In this document: positions 1 to 42,498 of the stretch, piece by piece
Layout: each line of letters opens with the position of its first letter
How positions within the stretch are numbered: position 1 is the stretch's first letter
Assembly: GCF_026213295.1 (NCBI RefSeq)
Contig: NC_079422.1
Location: 22,773,413-22,837,412 of the forward strand
Length of the DNA stretch: 64,000 bases
Source: Gadus chalcogrammus
Taxonomy: Eukaryota > Chordata > Actinopteri > Gadiformes > Gadidae
Direction: 5' to 3'
The notes under the pieces: model-generated
The model's input: only the letters and a program-made list of their open reading frames with translations
Database searches by the model: none
What the model was told of the DNA's origin: nothing
Program-made: the position numbers and the translations under genes

Positions 1-1354
<1,354 letters not shown>

Positions 1355-1635
1355 CCTGTGGGTGTGAATGTGATATTTTGTATATTTCACAATGACTTCA
1401 TATGATATAGGCTATTTATGAAGTAAAGAATATTGACATGCCAATGATCTTTAATTTACTTGTTCAACCTTTTAGTTGATGTAACAAAATCATTGATTAT
1501 TACGTCCGAGGTAGCCTAGGTACTCGGCATACCCTTTAACTTGAACTAACTTTATCTATTTATCAGGGTCGTCTGTCGTCGCTTGTTTGAGCTGCAGACG
1601 AGGTCATTGGATGAAGGCACGGGGTAAGAACACAA

Positions 1636-2367
1636 TTTATGATCACAATCACAACAAATGAATTAATAATAGGCATGCATGAAGAAATGTAGTAGTAACA
1701 TAATTTATTTGACAGTGCTTGTGACTATGCATGCAGTTTAACCCACCACCAGATGTCCCCATATGTCCTTCCTTCACATCAGGCCGACCTCAGAAACCCA
1801 ATATTTTGTATCAAAACTTGATTGGGCCTAAAAAAAAAAAAGGTTGGTTCCTGTTGGTTGTCAGTTGAGGTCATGGGTAGGTAGGGAATTTATTTTATTT
1901 TTTTATTTTATTTTTTCCAGCGGCAGCGAATGATAGGTAGGTTGTTTTCATTTAAAAACGAGAAAATTCGCTCATCCTTGTACAGAATGAAGAGGTGCTG
2001 TACCAAAACGCCGAAAGAACGTAATATATATATATTTTTTTTTTATAAAACTCATAAAATAATTTGGGTCGCACATAAATTGACAGGGTCGGTCGGAAAC
2101 CGGAACCAAACAATTTTTTTTTAGGCCTTGTGATCAAAATATGAACATTTTATGATTTATTTATGATCACAATCACAACAAACACAATTAATTAATAATA
2201 GGCATGCATGAAGAAATGTAGTAGTAACATAATTTATTTGACAGTGCTTGCGACAATGCATGCAGTTTAACCCACCACCAGATGTCCCCATATGTCCTTC
2301 CTTCACATCAGGCCGAACTCAGAAACCCAATATTTTGTATCAAAACTTGATTGTGATCAAAATATGA
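1636..2367. repeat. Tandem duplication (about 220 bp unit) split by a MITE
   Basis: The block at 1636-1824, continued at 2128-2158, is repeated almost identically at 2159-2367. It starts at 'tttatgatcacaatc' and runs through 'cttgattgtgatcaaaatatg'. The first copy is interrupted by the inverted-repeat element at 1825-2127. The second copy is uninterrupted and shows the empty target site. The two copies differ by only a few substitutions and small indels. Confidence 0.85.
1825..2127. mobile_element. 303 bp MITE, TIR GGCCTAAAAA, 3 bp TTG duplication
   Basis: The ends are inverted repeats: GGCCTAAAAA followed by an A-run and GGTTGGTTCC on the left, with the mirror GGAACCAAAC...TTTTAGGCC on the right. 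TTG flanks both sides (1822-1824 and 2128-2130), and the uninterrupted second copy carries it once. There is no coding capacity. A 3 bp duplication and a GGCC terminus suggest a PIF/Harbinger-like family, which is an inference. Confidence 0.8.
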
Positions 2368-3165
2368 AAAATGTAGTTCGTATGTTAGGGGGCATGGACC
2401 TACATGTTTATTTGTTTCATAGTCGGTGTATCATATGGACTGATTACTGATAATGGCCTATACATTCAGAAGAAGCAGTGCATTCTCCGGTTCCTTTTAC
2501 GAGACGCAACACCCTGGTCGGTGCGTTGAAGGGTTTATTTAAAGTAAAATAACAATTGCGTTTGATGTCACATCGACTTTAATTAAAGTCAAAGTAACAA
2601 AAATCGACACTTCCTCGAAATTGCCTTCTCCGCTGTTTCCAAACAGTTACTTCTTGGGCTGTTCCATAACTTTATCCGTAGGGGGTGTTTTGCATTTCTT
2701 GGCGCGAGTAAATTTATATTTCGATGATAACATGTGTATGAAAACCTATTCATATCATTTAAACTAATTTTAAGAAAATAGGTAGGTCTTTCGGATTCAT
2801 TTGAGAATAGCTCAAATTATATAATATAAGAGGTTGTAATCTCCCCCCAGCACCCTGTATGGTACAGTCGTCCCGAGACAAAAGCTCTTCTCTGGGTTTA
2901 AACCCAGTTAGCGAACTTTTGTAAAGTTTTGTATGTCTCGGCATCTAGTTGGATGATGCATTTTTTTACCGAGTTGTTTTTAATTTAACGATGGATACCA
3001 AATCGTTACTTCTCCTCGCTGGGAATGTTTACTCGCCGTAACGTTATTCCTCCTAATGTGGATTGTATCTGGCTATCTTGTTAGCTGGCTCGGCTAACCG
3101 TTAGCCTACGCCGGTAGATGCTTTTCCAGCCATGTCGAAGGTGATTTTAATGGGGAAGCTCGACC

Positions 3166-3513
3166 ATGCTGATGTGTTCCTCTGAGAAAGGTGATTTTAA
3201 TCTGACTCCCCGGACCGTGGCGCGGCTGGTCCTGGAGGCCGGGCAGGAGCACCGACATGGGGGAGGAAACTCATCCAACGGGAGGTACGACCTTACCCCA
3301 ACCCAGCTCACTAAACTTCCCTTTCTGATTCTGGGGCCTTGACAGTTTCTACACAGTTATTAAAGACACATTATTATTATTAAACACACTTTTAATGGCG
3401 GGTGTTGACGGTAGTTTGCCTGGCCTCTATTATATAATATTATTACATCATATTATACATTTACTACAGATCTCCCATCTAATAATATAGCTATAGGGTA
3501 TAAAGAGGAGATG

Positions 3514-3598
<85 letters not shown>

Positions 3599-3815
3599 CA
3601 TGTTACAAGTTTGCTGTTGGTGTGATATGTCAAGTGTATAATATTCATAGTTATCACTGCGGGTAAACACGACAGTGTTGAGATTGCTTCTTGTTCAAAC
3701 AGAGGAAAGCATGAAGGGACTACTTGGTCGTTGGTTTTACAAGTGTGTGATTTTCCTCTGCGCCGGCTCCCTGCTTGATAACGATAGTTTGGACACCTGC
3801 CCTGTGAAAAAGTAT

Positions 3816-3908
<93 letters not shown>

Positions 3909-5496
3909 ACTCCCATGGAAGGAGCATTGTGTGTTTTTGTGAAGACTGTTCAGCGAATGTTCAGACCTGAAACAAGGACGATGATAACTGTAGTGTCCAA
4001 ATGGTTGTGTTTCTGAGATAAAGCCGGAAGAGAGACATGACTTTTTGACATTTATTAAGAACGCTGTCTAATAAACACTCAAAGGATAATTCCAGTATTT
4101 TTCAAGGTGGACCCATTCCATCATTTCGGCTCAGTGACTAATGCTATATATATATATTTTTTTTATTGATCAAAATGAAGCAAGGGTGCTAAACCCTTGA
4201 GATCGTTAAAAGTGCCTGTTTTTGCCACTGACCGGCTCAGATTCTTGTTGTAGAGGTCAGGTAACGTCCTTAAAAAGATCCCTTGAGATTGTGTCCAACA
4301 AAGCCTCGCTCAAGGAGGACTCTTGGATCTTTGAATTGCGCATGGAGTTGTTGCAGGAAATTGCCATCCAATCGCAACCCTCCTTCACCCAAATCCTTTG
4401 AACAACACTTGAGCCACGCTTTCTGTTGTCAAACACAACAAACTCTTGTTGGCCCTCCTCGGTCAAACTGTCACTCGCGTTTCCACCATTTTCTTCCTGC
4501 AACAACTAAATTCCTGCTTTTCTTGGTTTGACAAAATAACAAACAAACTGGATCATGCATGAAAGGTAAAGGAAAAATATTTAGTTCTCTGTAGGGATCC
4601 TTCCCATAATGTTGTCAGACGCCGATAACAATCTGAGCTGGTTTGTGGCTGAAACCAACTTTTTTTGTGGATTAACATGGCGCTGTGGTTCCATAGGGCA
4701 AAAGCAACCCACCCAAAATGATGGTAACATAGGGTCAAGGTGAAAAATGTGTGTGTGCGTGTGTTAGTTAAAGTGTAGTTTTGTTGGCTTGTAGTAGTTA
4801 ATCTGAGGATTTTAAGGCCCGAGTATACTTGTAACAGAATTGAAAAAGGTGTATTATTCACACTGACCACATTTTATGGCCAGCAGGTTTGGGACCAAAA
4901 CAAATCATTGCTGCCTGCAATTGTTATTTGGTCACTTATATATCGTGAATGATTACTGCTCATCTCAACACTGCTCGCTTCAATGACCTGCCCACACATC
5001 ATAGTAACTATATTGTACCCTGTAGAAATTCCTGTGTTTGACAGCAGTTCAATAGCCAATGTGAACACACCTACTTCAATCTAGATTTAAGTATACCATG
5101 GGCTTAAAAGTGTTGTTGTGTTATCCATATGTCACTTGCAGTATCTCTGTCCCTCAGGTGTTAGCAAGGTTCCTTAGGTCTAGTCGGGACCAGGTGTTAG
5201 CCAGGTCCACAAATTCAAGGCAGGACCAGGTGTTAGCCAGGTCCATCATGGCTCAACCCAACCCCCTCCCCTTGCTCTACATCCTGCCCCCGTCCTCCGA
5301 AAGTGAGTCCTGGTCTCCTTTCCTAAGCCCCGCCCACCACCACACCTCTAGCCCCGCCCACCACCACGCCTCTAGCCCCGCCCATCATCCCAGCCGGCCC
5401 AGAATCTGTACCAAGAGGAACAGGGAGGGGATGCTTGGGACAGCTGCCATGGGAGGGTGGAGACAGCTCCACCCCCTCCTTGGCGTTGCCAGTTGA
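3166..5496 (+). CDS. Uncharacterised two-exon gene candidate
   Basis: I do not recognise this protein. Exon 1 (3166-3284) starts at ATG and ends in phase 2 at a gtacga donor. Exon 2 (5142-5496) follows a 'cacttgcag' acceptor and keeps the frame to a stop, giving 157 aa. An AATAAA at 5636 lies 140 bp past the stop. The N-terminal half contains FNLTPRTVARLVLEAGQEH and looks helical. The C-terminal part is rich in Ser, Pro and His from a short SPAHHH repeat. Within exon 2 the motif 'gaccaggtgttagccaggtcc' recurs, so part of it may be repeat-derived. The intron carries two (CA)n tracts and a hAT-like element. An alternative 3' frame (about 5399-5611, ending GVYSVQTEETG) also stays open. The exon model is tentative and could be wrong in either exon. 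Confidence 0.25.
3515..3596. repeat. (CA)n microsatellite
   Basis: A pure CA dinucleotide tract inside the intron of the upstream gene candidate. Confidence 0.95.
3818..3906. repeat. (CA)n microsatellite
   Basis: A second CA tract, 220 bp after the previous one. Together they create long spurious open frames of Cys-Val or His-Thr. Confidence 0.95.
4084..4860. mobile_element. Non-autonomous TIR element (hAT-like)
   Basis: The left end 'ataattccagtatttttcaa' and the right end 'ttgaaaaaggtgtattat' are imperfect inverted repeats. The flanks 'acactcaa' and 'acactgac' look like a decayed 8 bp duplication. An 82-codon minus-strand open frame (4505-4257, starting MLQEENGGNASDS) lies inside and has an ordinary amino-acid mix, but I do not recognise it. 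hAT membership is inferred from the size of the duplication. Confidence 0.55.
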
Positions 5497-5635
5497 GGGG
5501 GAGGAGCTTGTCTAGGAGCTCCTCCTCCTCCAACCACCTGTCTCCTCCCCCAGTCAGCAGCCCCACTGGTCCCTCAGGGGTTTACTCGGTGCAGACAGAG
5601 GAGACAGGTTAGTTACTGCAATATCCCCTCGGCCA

Positions 5636-5641
5636 AATAAA
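5636..5641 (+). terminator. AATAAA poly(A) signal
   Basis: A canonical hexamer 140 bp past the stop of the upstream gene candidate. It is the best support that a plus-strand transcript ends here. Confidence 0.45.
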
Positions 5642-5659
5642 AGTTCTCTCAGACTGAAG

Positions 5660-7779
<2,120 letters not shown>

Positions 7780-7780
<1 letters not shown>

Positions 7781-8081
7781 TGCGGCGATCCCCCCGCCCC
7801 CTCCGTCTCCCCCACCCTACTGGCTCCTCCACCTCCGGGGATTACAGATAGGAGGAAGCCTGTTGTTAGCGGCCACGGAGCGGGCCTCCGGTAACCGGCA
7901 GCAAGCGACAGGACTGTGCTGCGGGGTTGAGACTCCGTTGGTTGGGGCGGGGGGAGTGATGGAAGGGCTTTTCTCCGTGAGCACCGGGGCTTTGTGAGGC
8001 CGCGGACAGCGCCAAAGGGTCGGATATACGGCGGCGTGCGTTGAAGGTGTGAATACGTTAGCGAGCAGCGTGCATAACACC
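7780..8081 (+). promoter_or_regulatory. gramd1a: GC-rich probable promoter/5' UTR of gramd1a
   Basis: GC- and CpG-rich sequence lies directly before the gramd1a start codon, within otherwise AT-rich surroundings. No TATA box is evident, which would fit a broadly expressed gene. The call rests on composition and position only. Confidence 0.45.
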
Positions 8082-21970
<13,889 letters not shown>

Positions 21971-22027
21971 CCTCCCGGCCCTCCCGAACTCTCTGAGAGT
22001 CTCTGCCTCCACTGGCAGGACCACTGC

Positions 22028-22033
22028 AATAAA
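22028..22033 (+). terminator. gramd1a: AATAAA poly(A) signal, gramd1a
   Basis: First canonical hexamer after the gramd1a stop (58 bp downstream). The 3' UTR may also extend further, since no other gene intervenes. Confidence 0.5.
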
Positions 22034-22563
22034 CCAGTCTGGACTGGGTCTGGTCTAGTCTCGGTACGGCTCCGGACTAGTTCCGGTCTGTATCTCCTCC
22101 ACGGGACCATTTGGGGTGTTGGAGCTTCTACAAAATATCACTCTGCTGCCTAACTCACACACACACACACACACACACACCCGCCGACACACGCACACAG
22201 AGACACACTGAGTCTGTGAGGACCTGAGACATATCAAAACATTTCAGATGAACTGACTTTCCGGAGTCGTCTCCCTTTAAGAACGTGGGGCGTGGCCTAC
22301 GGGCCGCTAACAGTATTTATTTCTTGATTATTTCATGATTATTTTGTATAGTGAGTTTCTTGAAGCTCTGGTCGGACGTAGCAATAATGACCTGACGTTC
22401 TAGAACCTTGAGGGGGGGGTTGTGTGTGTGTGTGTATGTGTGTGCGTGTGTATGTGTGTGTGTGTGTGTGTGTTTGTGGACTAAAAAGGGAACCATGTTA
22501 CAGCTTCACCTCCGATCTGGATTAGTTACATTATACACTTTATTTAAAGACTTCTACCACTTA

Positions 22564-22766
<203 letters not shown>

Positions 22767-22779
22767 GCACCGTTCTGAT

Positions 22780-23031
22780 GGTTGTCCGTATTATTTATAG
22801 TAAAAATATGTTCTGATTGTACAGCAATGAAATGTGCTAAAATATGCAACAACCCTCTGTCTCTTGTCTTTTCTTTTTTATTTGTTATCTTTCAAAGGAT
22901 CCAAACCAAACCAAAAGTAGAGCTACCAACCCTTCATAGAGAAGAGCTATTCATCCCATCTTTAAGAATGGAGGTTTCAGAGAGAATAGCGAATCGAGCT
23001 CTCTGCATAGAGAAGAGGGCTTTGTTCGTTC
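22780..23031. other. Intergenic DNA with no recognised gene
   Basis: Ordinary sequence with a few 'agagaagagct' repeats. The open frame at 22782-23108 has no family resemblance and runs into the next transposon. Confidence 0.5.
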
Positions 23032-23039
23032 CTTTAGAG

Positions 23040-23738
23040 CAGGGGTCGGCAACCCTAGGCACGTGTGCCACCACTGGCACGGGGCAGCATAATCATTGGC
23101 ACACTTAAAAGAAAAAAAAAGTATTATTAAAAAAATTCACAGCACAATGCGGCAGCATAATCATTACTACCAATTTTTTTTTCGCACTTTATTCTGTTTT
23201 GGGCATTTCCTCCCAGTGCAAATATGTTAATTAGTTACAGAAAGCAATGTTCTGAAATGGGATCAATTAATAGTTTTTAAACCTATGTTGTGAGTAATAG
23301 AAAAGAAAATATTTAAAATATTGTTGCAAGTGGTGTTGTTGCAGTATGCATCGCCTTCACATGGTTTTGCATAGCTGTACATGTCTTAAAGATATTGATG
23401 TGGATGGTTTCAACATTCTCATATATACTCGTTTTTTACATTTCTCACAGTGCAACTATGTTTTTTAATGAGTTTCTGGAAATGGTGTTTTAAGATGGGA
23501 CATATGTAATTATAATTTGTAAGCCCATGTAGCAAATATAACACCCAAAAAAACATTTAAAATGTTGATGCATGATTGTGGACTATATGGAAATAGTACA
23601 ATTCCAGGTCTTCTGGAAATGTTTTTGGTCGCTGTGTCATAATTCAGCTTCATTTTTTATATGTTGTTGCTTAAGGCGCACTCATTAACGAGAAAATGTC
23701 AAACTGGCACTGCATGTTGAAAAGGTTGCTGACCCCTG
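23040..23738. mobile_element. 699 bp non-autonomous hAT element
   Basis: Terminal inverted repeats CAGGGGTCGGCAACC and GGTTGCTGACCCCTG, flanked by ctttagag (23032-23039) and ctttcgag (23739-23746), an 8 bp duplication with one mismatch. CAGGGGT...CAACC ends and 8 bp duplications are typical of Charlie-like hAT elements. There is no transposase frame. Confidence 0.85.
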
Positions 23739-23819
23739 CTTTCGAGCTTTCGTTCCTTCAGAGAACCATCTCGGCTACCCCATTACATCCAATATCCCAG
23801 AGCCGTTCCTGGCCAGCAC

Positions 23820-24066
23820 CTACACCGAAAGCAGTGAACCAACATCAACCGCCTGAGAACAGGTGTGGGAAGACGGTTCGGGGCAGCCATGCTGAAGTGG
23901 GGCATCACAGACGGTTCCCAATGCCAGCGTGAAGACCCCCATACATACTGTGGAACACACCCTAACCAGCTGCCCCAAATACCGGGCCCTGAACGGCGAG
24001 CGTGGTCTGATTGACCTTGATCATAGGACGCTGGACTGGCTCGCCTCTACAGAAATGAAGGTCTAA
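23820..24066 (+). pseudogene. Truncated 3' end of a LINE reverse transcriptase
   Basis: Broken frames read NINRLRTGVGR, then AAMLKWGITDGSQC, then HTLTSCPKYRALNGERG and LIDLDHRTLDWLAS before a stop. This is the usual C-terminal layout of non-LTR retrotransposon ORFs, with a 'LRTG' stretch and then a Cys/His knuckle region. At least two frameshifts separate the pieces and everything upstream is missing. The family (RTE- or R1-like) cannot be settled by eye. Confidence 0.5.
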
Positions 24067-25456
24067 GGACGTACGACAGAAGAAGAAGATTCCTTCAGAG
24101 AATAATAGCTCTCATCTCTTCATAGAGAGCACCTCTCATCCCATTGAAGAGATCGGAGCTCCTACACTCACTAAACCGCAAAAATCAACTCCCCAGTCAT
24201 TTGCCTGGTGGACTATACCATCTGGTGGACTATACCACCTTCTAAGTCCGGCCCTTACCATCTGATGACCTATACCAATGGCTAGATCTTTCCTCCATAC
24301 ATCTCACAACTCGTGTTAAACTATGACAACTCATTTGAAGAATACACAACAGATAGTAAATATAATAAACGTGGAACGACATGGCTTTCTGATAAAAAGG
24401 TTTTAATGTATTTTAGGCTCCAATATTTCAATACACCTTATAGGGAAAGTAGCATGAGGAGTAATTGGATATAATACTTTAAAGGTTTCATACAATTATA
24501 TACATTAATATCTAATCATGCAATTTAAACCATGTTACAACATCAACAATGCAGCAAAACCCTGTTTATTAGAGGGCGAACATTGAGGATTCGTATAGTT
24601 TAAATGTTTAGTGTAACATTTTACCATGGCAGTGTAATCCTTGCCCTTAGATTGACATGAACAAAATCGGTGTAGCGATAAAATGGAACATGGAAGAGTT
24701 CTGAACATTCAGCCTATAAATGAGGGTTAAAAAGTAAATAAATCTATATGTATTATTTATACATTTAGATATATATACCCCAATCAAAAGTTTGGTCAAC
24801 TTAAGAGTAATACAAAGTGTTGCCATTATTCAATTGCCTTTTAAATTAAGATTATGTTTGCATAATTAGGTTTATTTACAACCCTGTGTGTGTGTGCGTG
24901 TATGTATGTATGTATATATAAATGCTGTGATTTATGTAAAGCCAGTGATCCCAAAACCACAATTTTAAAGGATGTAATTTGTCTTATGATCGTCATCCTA
25001 AAATGGGCTGAGACTTCACAAAATCACATGTTGAATCCATCTGATACAGTGGCTCACTGGCTGTTTAAGACTGAAGCATGTAATGTCAGTTAATGTCTAG
25101 CCACCCAGTTAGCCAATCGAGGTGATATTTCAAAGACTAATTAGTTATATGGTAATTAGATTGGGTTTTGCAAACTGCACTTTACTTTGGTTGTGTTAAA
25201 CAAAGTTGCGGCAATTGCGTTTACTTTTTTTACGACAGCACTTGAACTATCGCTTTAATACTTACAAACTTTAACCTCCAACCTAAACCTTGACCTTTAA
25301 ACTCTCATCTTTAGCTGCAGGGGTCCGTCGGTCGCTCCAGGCTCAGGGTCCCAAGTGCAATCTTGAGCTTAAATAGAACATTCAAATAAAATATTTAAAT
25401 TAATAAAACATATGTATTCATTTAAATGTGTGTTATTGTATATACACACTGTATAT

Positions 25457-25458
<2 letters not shown>
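24067..25458. other. AT-rich; possible scn1b 3' UTR, otherwise nothing seen
   Basis: No coding frame is convincing. On the minus strand, AATAAA hexamers occur at 24876-24871 and 24570-24565, so part of this could be a long 3' UTR of scn1b. Neither signal can be confirmed from sequence alone. Confidence 0.4.

Positions 25459-25538
<80 letters not shown>
25459..25538. repeat. (CA)n microsatellite
   Basis: 80 bp CA tract about 100 bp past the scn1b stop codon (on the minus strand). Confidence 0.95.
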
Positions 25539-25540
<2 letters not shown>

Positions 25541-25640
25541 ATATACAAACCCACAACTTTGATTTAGAAACAAATTATTTACAATTTTAAACATACAATA
25601 GCCTACAATCAATTATCTACAAGAGAGAATCCTACTAGAT

Positions 25641-30606
<4,966 letters not shown>

Positions 30607-30670
30607 CCTGCAACAGACGCACACTCATGAATACACACCCACAGGCCAGTGCACCATTTCCTATAGCCCT

Positions 30671-30745
<75 letters not shown>

Positions 30746-30755
30746 TGTGTCTGTC

Positions 30756-30818
<63 letters not shown>
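30671..30818. repeat. (TG)n microsatellite, interrupted
   Basis: Two TG blocks separated by a short 'tctgtgtctgtctcta' break. It starts 65 bp upstream of the scn1b start codon (minus strand), so it is in the 5' UTR or in an intron before the start exon. Confidence 0.95.
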
Positions 30819-30819
<1 letters not shown>

Positions 30820-31284
30820 CAGCCCTGGGCTGAATCCTAGAGGCTTTGAGCAAAAGGGTGGAGTCACAGCTCAGTTGAGGTGGGAGTTAGTAAGGGATGT
30901 CAGCTCTGTCTGATATAAATTATATATCAGCTAAGAAATAAGATAGTCTACTTCCTCATCTGACAACACGAGAGAATATGAATGTATTCTATTTTCTATC
31001 TCGCAGGTTGAGAGAGACAATTAATTAAGAGCCTCAGCAGCCATGACATATTAACGAAAATAAAGAAATGAAGATAAGGGATACAGGTCGAACTTATTTC
31101 TTTCAAAGAAAACATTTGTGATCCAAATAATGTGAGCCGATAATGATCCAAAATGTGTACGTTTTTTTTCTCCGTGGCGTGTTGGCAGAACGTGTTCGAT
31201 TGATTAAAAAAATAGATCCACATTTGAACAATCAATAACTTGTGTGTGTAGGTCAAATTAATTAGAAGCAGTCCGTTGTACCTG

Positions 31285-31884
31285 TCTTTTCTTGGCGGTC
31301 TCCTTGATGCCTCACTGCCTTCTTGGAGCCGCGGGACGGCCAGTCGCTCCTGCCTTCTCACCGGGAAAGCTAGAGGGTGTTTACAGTGAGGGCAGAGACG
31401 CGTTGAGCAAGCCGCTACTGAAGGTTATTAGCACAAGAAACCTCTTCGCAACAGACTGCATGTGCACTTAACAACCACGACACAAAGAGCCGCTGCATGT
31501 CCAGCCAACATAAAAAAAAAGAAAAAAAAAGGATTACAATCCGCTACAGGTTGCGCTCATGGTTGCCCTGCCGCTGGATGGGTGGGGGTGATTGAGAAGA
31601 GAGGATGGCGAGGGCGGATGCTGAAATGTTGTTATCGCAACTGGACCCGACAGCTCTCCCAAGAAACAAATGGGGTTTCATACAACTTTTCCAAAGGATA
31701 AACAGAGTTCCACTTGTTTTCAACCAAACACAATACACTGCTAAAAGTATATTATATTTGCATATGTTTTGATCTGTTAGATGTTACACTCGACATCAAT
31801 AAAGATATTGTGACTTTAATTGAACTGCATTACCCAGACTCCTTTGAGCGTCAGAGTGACGTCGGCAGAGCAGACCGATTCAAC
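31285..31884. promoter_or_regulatory. Head-to-head scn1b/psmc4 promoter interval
   Basis: scn1b (minus) and psmc4 (plus) start codons lie 1.28 kb apart in divergent orientation. If the possible scn1b untranslated exon (about 31380-31282, ending at a CAG|GTACAA donor on the minus strand) is real, the two transcripts start within about 450 bp. No TATA box is evident. The shared use of regulatory DNA is inferred. Confidence 0.4.
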
Positions 31885-40638
<8,754 letters not shown>

Positions 40639-40810
40639 TCTGAGTCCCTCCCACCTCCTCCGTCGCCCTCATCACCACCGCCCCCACCCTTTTGTTTCTG
40701 TCTGTACAATGTCTCTTGGAGCTCCTCTGCCTGTCTCTACAGGTGGTGTGTTTGGGGTCTGGGGGTTTAGGCTGTATTTAACCCCACTGTATCTGTGTCT
40801 TCTCAATAAA
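40639..40810 (+). terminator. psmc4: Psmc4 3' UTR and AATAAA signal
   Basis: Short 3' UTR. AATAAA at 40805-40810, followed by GT-rich sequence, is a strong candidate cleavage region. Confidence 0.7.
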
Positions 40811-40829
40811 GAGCTTTTCCATAAAACAA

Positions 40830-42498
40830 GGCCTTGGTTCCTGAGGTGAATATGGTCTACCTCGTCACATTGTCGATTCCATACATTTCAAACCTTTTAC
40901 ACACACCACACGCGTTACTGAGATAATTAATGTCATTTTGATGGAAGGTAAGGAAATCTACAGCAGCCACATTTGTACTGTTAGTCAATTTTGGTTATGC
41001 ATAAAGTGGTTGCATCCATGGTACTGATTGCTGTACATCTGATAAATATACAGTCAAGTCGTAAAACTTTCTCCACTGAGCGTGTCTCAGAAACCTCATA
41101 ATCTGGACAGCAGAAACTGGTGGGATGGCGTCTTTCTCCAACAGCAGCAGAGTCGAATGTCCCCCCCCAGGGCTCTGTCTCCTCTTTCCTCACGCCCTCT
41201 CTGCTGCAATTACTGCCTCGCCTTCTGCCCACCAGGAGTCACAGCAGCTGAGACTGCAGTTCGCCCTTTAGACCCCACAGTGGAAAAAAATCCCATACAT
41301 TTTAGTAAACGTCGTCACTGAGAAATAATCGAAGATCGTTGTAATTATGTAATATCACAATTGATAATGCATTTGATTTGTACTAAAGACTGCATGATCC
41401 TCGTGTGTGTAATTTATCGTGCAAGTATTTTATGGGGGATCAACTTGTTTCCCGGCTGAGTGGCAGGCAAGTGCTCTGTGACCTTGTCGAATAAGTAACC
41501 TACTGATAAAGTGTTGTAAATCTCTGGAATCAAACAGAATTGAGGTATATACGTATATGCGTCACAAGGCCAACATCAGCGAGTCGAATGTCTACCGTGG
41601 TCATGCAGGGATGCGGGTTAAAGAACACCTGTCCGTTCCCATACTCAGCAGATCTGTCACGTCATAAAGTATAATGACCCAGTAACGTAAAGATCGCTAT
41701 CATCGTTCATAAACTCAAGATATACATAATGTATGACCTATTATTTAGACCATTTCCAAGACATCCTACCTTAATCCAATAAGAATATTAATGTTTGATT
41801 TTAATTTATCCGGATTCCAAGTTGCAGAACGCATGATTTAATTGTACTGAGGAACACCATCAACTTAACACCTTTTAAGGATACGATCAATGTCGTGCAT
41901 GTGAAACTAGGAAATGGGGTGCGAGAACAACACCGGAAAAACTGTCCAAATAGATTTGAAATAATTTAAATTATACTTGTTTATTGGCCAATTTACAAAA
42001 ATATATGTATCTCTGTTTTATTTTATTTCGTTTATTTCGTTTTATCCGAACCCCTTGATCCGGTTTTACTCATTGAAACAGTTTTGAATTCTAGTCAGAA
42101 TTCTATTGGATAAAATAAATCGTGTTTTTAATCTAATAATGTGTTTCCATGCATTGAAATTGGAGTAAGTCTAAACCAACTGGTTTCATCAGCCTGAAAA
42201 TACCCCCCCCCCCCCAAACAACATAATTGGCATAAACGTCATAGTTCTCCAAGATACACAACCTGACACTAAAGGTAAATTAAGCATTGCATTGTTAATA
42301 ATGTTATACTGTTGGCTACTGACTTCATATGGGTATCTGGGTTTGTGCTAGTTACTGTGCTGATGATTATGCAACATAACTACTGCAACGTAAAACATTG
42401 ACCATGCAGATGTATTTCCCATATCAATCAAGATTAATTTAGTATTTATTATTTTGAGTTGAGCCGACTATATCGGGGACTGTTGGTTTAGAGCAAGG
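40830..42498. other. Intergenic, no gene seen
   Basis: AT-rich, with a short C-run near 42205. The frame at 41082-41321 is unremarkable. No RNA gene or transposon with clear ends was recognised. Confidence 0.5.

Noticed and set aside
3448..3927. 159-codon minus frame
   Set aside because: Mostly Cys-Val from two (CA)n tracts. No gene signal.
4257..4505. 82-codon minus frame with gene-like composition
   Set aside because: Lies inside a TIR-bounded repetitive element, lacks splice context and matches nothing I recognise.
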